The notes under the pieces were generated by a model. That model searched no databases, was not told the DNA's origin, and saw only the letters and a list, made by a program, of their open reading frames with translations. Shown one piece after another: positions 62,223-64,000 of a DNA stretch of 64,000 nt. Each line of letters begins with the position of its first letter. Within the stretch, counting starts at the first letter, position 1. A program made the translations under genes and the position numbers. The DNA is from Cacajao melanocephalus. Its lineage: Eukaryota > Chordata > Mammalia > Primates > Pitheciidae. The DNA lies in NCBI GenBank assembly GCA_963573385.1, contig CAUYLG010017831.1:1-64000 (forward strand), given 5' to 3'.

Positions 62223-64000
62223 CTGGGGGAGAAGAGAGCCATTAGCACCACAGCAGGTAGCAGGTCTTTTTGGTTGGTCCTGACTGGACTTTTACCTGGG
62301 AAGTTCTTTGGGATCTGGGATTTCTCAGAACTGTTGGGGTTGGATGCTGTTTAGAGCACTGATGTCATATTCACTTAAACACATACACACATACATGTGG
62401 ACACATCTTACAGATATGTTTCTAAAACTGAGCAAAGGTTATAGAGCTTCTCTATTGGTAAAGAATTTCTCCTGTTGTGGATTCTTTATAGAAACCCCAG
62501 GAACAGGTGACTATGACCATAGCCTCTCATCCAACACAGGGATCAGGAAAAAACAGCAAAATACTTTGAAGACTCTCTAGGAAAAGACAGAAGGACAGGA
62601 AGCATTTTGACCACATAGTGACTACCGGTTTTAGGTTATGGCAGGGAGAAGGGGTGATCACAATATTTTCAAAGCACAGCCCAGTTTAATCACACTGTTT
62701 TCAGGTTTTTTTTCACCTCTAAGTTGGCCTCTCCAGAAAACATCCACACAATACCTTTCTCTAAATCCACTGGTTTGTGTGAGACCCTAATTTTGTTTGG
62801 CTCCAAATTCTCAAAAGAAATGGATGAAAGGTAGGGATTCAGAATGTGATGGTTAATTTTGAGACTACTTGACTGGGGTGTGGAGTGATTCTATTAAACA
62901 CTATATTCTGGGTGCATATGAAGATGTTTCTGGATGAGAGTAACATTTGAACTGGTAGAGTAAGAAAAGCAGATTGCCCTCCCCTGCGTGCAGGCCCCAT
63001 CCAATCTGTTGAAGGTTTGGGTCATAGAAAAAGGTTAAGTGAGAGAAAATTCACTCTGCTTGCCTGTCATTGGTCTTCTCCTTCCTTCATACTTGGAGTC
63101 AAGCTGAAACATACACCATCCACTCTCCTGGTTTTCAGGCCTTTGACTCAGACTTGGACTAGAACCTACACCATTGGGTTTCCTGGGTCTCCAGCTTTCA
63201 ACTGCATAGCTTGGGAATTCTCAGCCTCAGTAATCACCTAAGCCAATTCCTTCTAATAAACCTCTCTCTTTCATTTTCCTCTGGAGGGCACAGATTACAC
63301 AGAGCTAAACACTCGTCAGTTGACTGGAAATACACGCATCTCTCATTTTCTCACCATGTGTTCTCCACTCTCCTCCCACTTTCTCATCCATAGAATTTTT
63401 TCTCAGAGTAGAAGTTTGGCTTCCTTGGCTTTCTCCATGCAGGGACAAGCTTTCCTCCACAACTCTGTAATGCAGATTCTGTAACTTGTTGGGGAATTTT
63501 GGAATAATAAACTGACTCATGGTTCCCCTCTTGATCCCAGACCTTGGCAATGTATTGAAGAGGAGCAATTCAAGCACAAAGCCCACTGAGTGTTCTGGAT
63601 CCTGGTTAATTAACTCAAACATTGGCCCTGAAAAGTATCTGGGGCACTAAGGGGGCAAATGGCCTTGTGTGCTTGTGTGTTTGCATGTGTGTGTATGTGA
63701 GGTTGGGGGATTCTGGTTGTCACAGGGATGCCAGTCCTCTGGCATGGTACAGGCAGCCCAGCCAGCAAAGATTTGTATCTATGTTGAATGCCCAACTAGA
63801 CATTTATGTGAGGAGAACCCTCTGTATAGTTATCCAAGTCTAGAAACCTGACTTTCTTTTACACATAAACACAGATATTTTAAATAAATACTGAATTTTC
63901 TAGAAATGCAATTCTGTTGCAAATGGAGGAAAGATTACTTTGCTTAATTAGAAAATTTACAAGGATTTTTTTGTTTTTTTTTTTTTTGCAGCTCAGAAAA
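62223..64000 (-). other. NPSR1: Part of the preceding NPSR1 intron
   Basis: This sequence lies upstream, in transcript direction, of the penultimate exon and is cut by the window edge. I see no further exon in it. It contains an MLT2-like LTR at about 62845-63300 and otherwise unassigned sequence. A GT-rich stretch lies at about 63664-63700. Confidence 0.85.
62845..63300 (+). mobile_element. MLT2-like (ERVL) LTR in an NPSR1 intron
   Basis: Starts tgtgatggttaattttgaga and continues with gatgtttctggatgagagta, agattgccctcccctg, tcctgggtctccagctttca and ccaattccttctaataaacc. Antisense to NPSR1. The right end is approximate. Confidence 0.65.

Noticed and set aside
62023..62283. 86-codon plus-strand frame over the NPSR1 exon
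   Set aside because: It is the antisense shadow of the exon; splice sites and receptor motifs are on the minus strand.

Overview
The window is nuclear DNA from a primate. It holds nine Alu copies or fragments, MaLR-type LTR elements (THE1/MST and MLT1-like), L1M, L2, MIR, MER5-like and MADE1 repeats, introns, and almost no open coding sequence. The one real protein-coding gene I recognise is the 3' end of NPSR1 (neuropeptide S receptor 1), on the minus strand near the right end. That places the window in the region corresponding to human 7p14, read on the opposite strand to NPSR1's own direction. Two residues differ from the human protein as I remember it (Thr338 and Ile362 here, Ser and Met in memory). 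The source may therefore be a non-human primate or a variant allele; this rests on memory and needs an alignment.

Layout. Positions 1-295 are a CpG-rich, promoter- or LTR-like edge cut by the window start. 0.4-13.9 kb is intergenic sequence with an antisense L1M piece, L2/MIR fragments, two MLT1-like LTRs, one well-preserved MADE1 hairpin and two striking inverted repeats (9468-9573 and 11887-12213). 14.3-18.65 kb is a three-level nest: an L2, interrupted by an MLT1-like LTR, itself interrupted by a full MaLR provirus in minus orientation. 19-24.8 kb is an Alu/MIR/L2 patchwork in which several Alus show exact target-site duplications. 27.5-29.4 kb is a second MaLR that lacks its 5' LTR. 33.6-34.2 kb is a processed pseudogene of ribosomal protein L21 with its duplication intact. 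39.8-42.5 kb is a third MaLR with both LTRs, a perfect 5-bp duplication and a younger THE1-like LTR inside. 43-52.9 kb is mostly unassigned with L2 pieces and a G-rich tandem duplication. 52.9-57.4 kb is a THE1-like solo LTR followed by a decayed antisense L1M carrying an Alu. 57.4-60.3 kb is the region downstream of NPSR1, with a nested hairpin and a paired AP-1/NF-E2-like motif. 60.3-64 kb is the terminal exon, last intron, penultimate exon and part of the preceding intron of NPSR1.

Functionally, the window is the tail of one G-protein-coupled receptor gene plus its repeat-rich 3' flank. In human, as I remember it, NPSR1 faces DPY19L1 tail to tail, but I recognise no DPY19L1 exon here. I see no operon, CRISPR array, plasmid or bacterial feature, and no clear new multi-gene system. 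The best unexplained structures are the 107-bp inverted repeat at 11.9-12.2 kb, the template-switch-like inverted repeat at 9.5 kb, the compact hairpins at 31.4 and 57.8 kb, and the inverted AP-1 pairs at 43.2 and 58.5 kb. Repeat family names were assigned by eye from memory of consensus sequences. Boundaries are approximate unless a target-site duplication is quoted.
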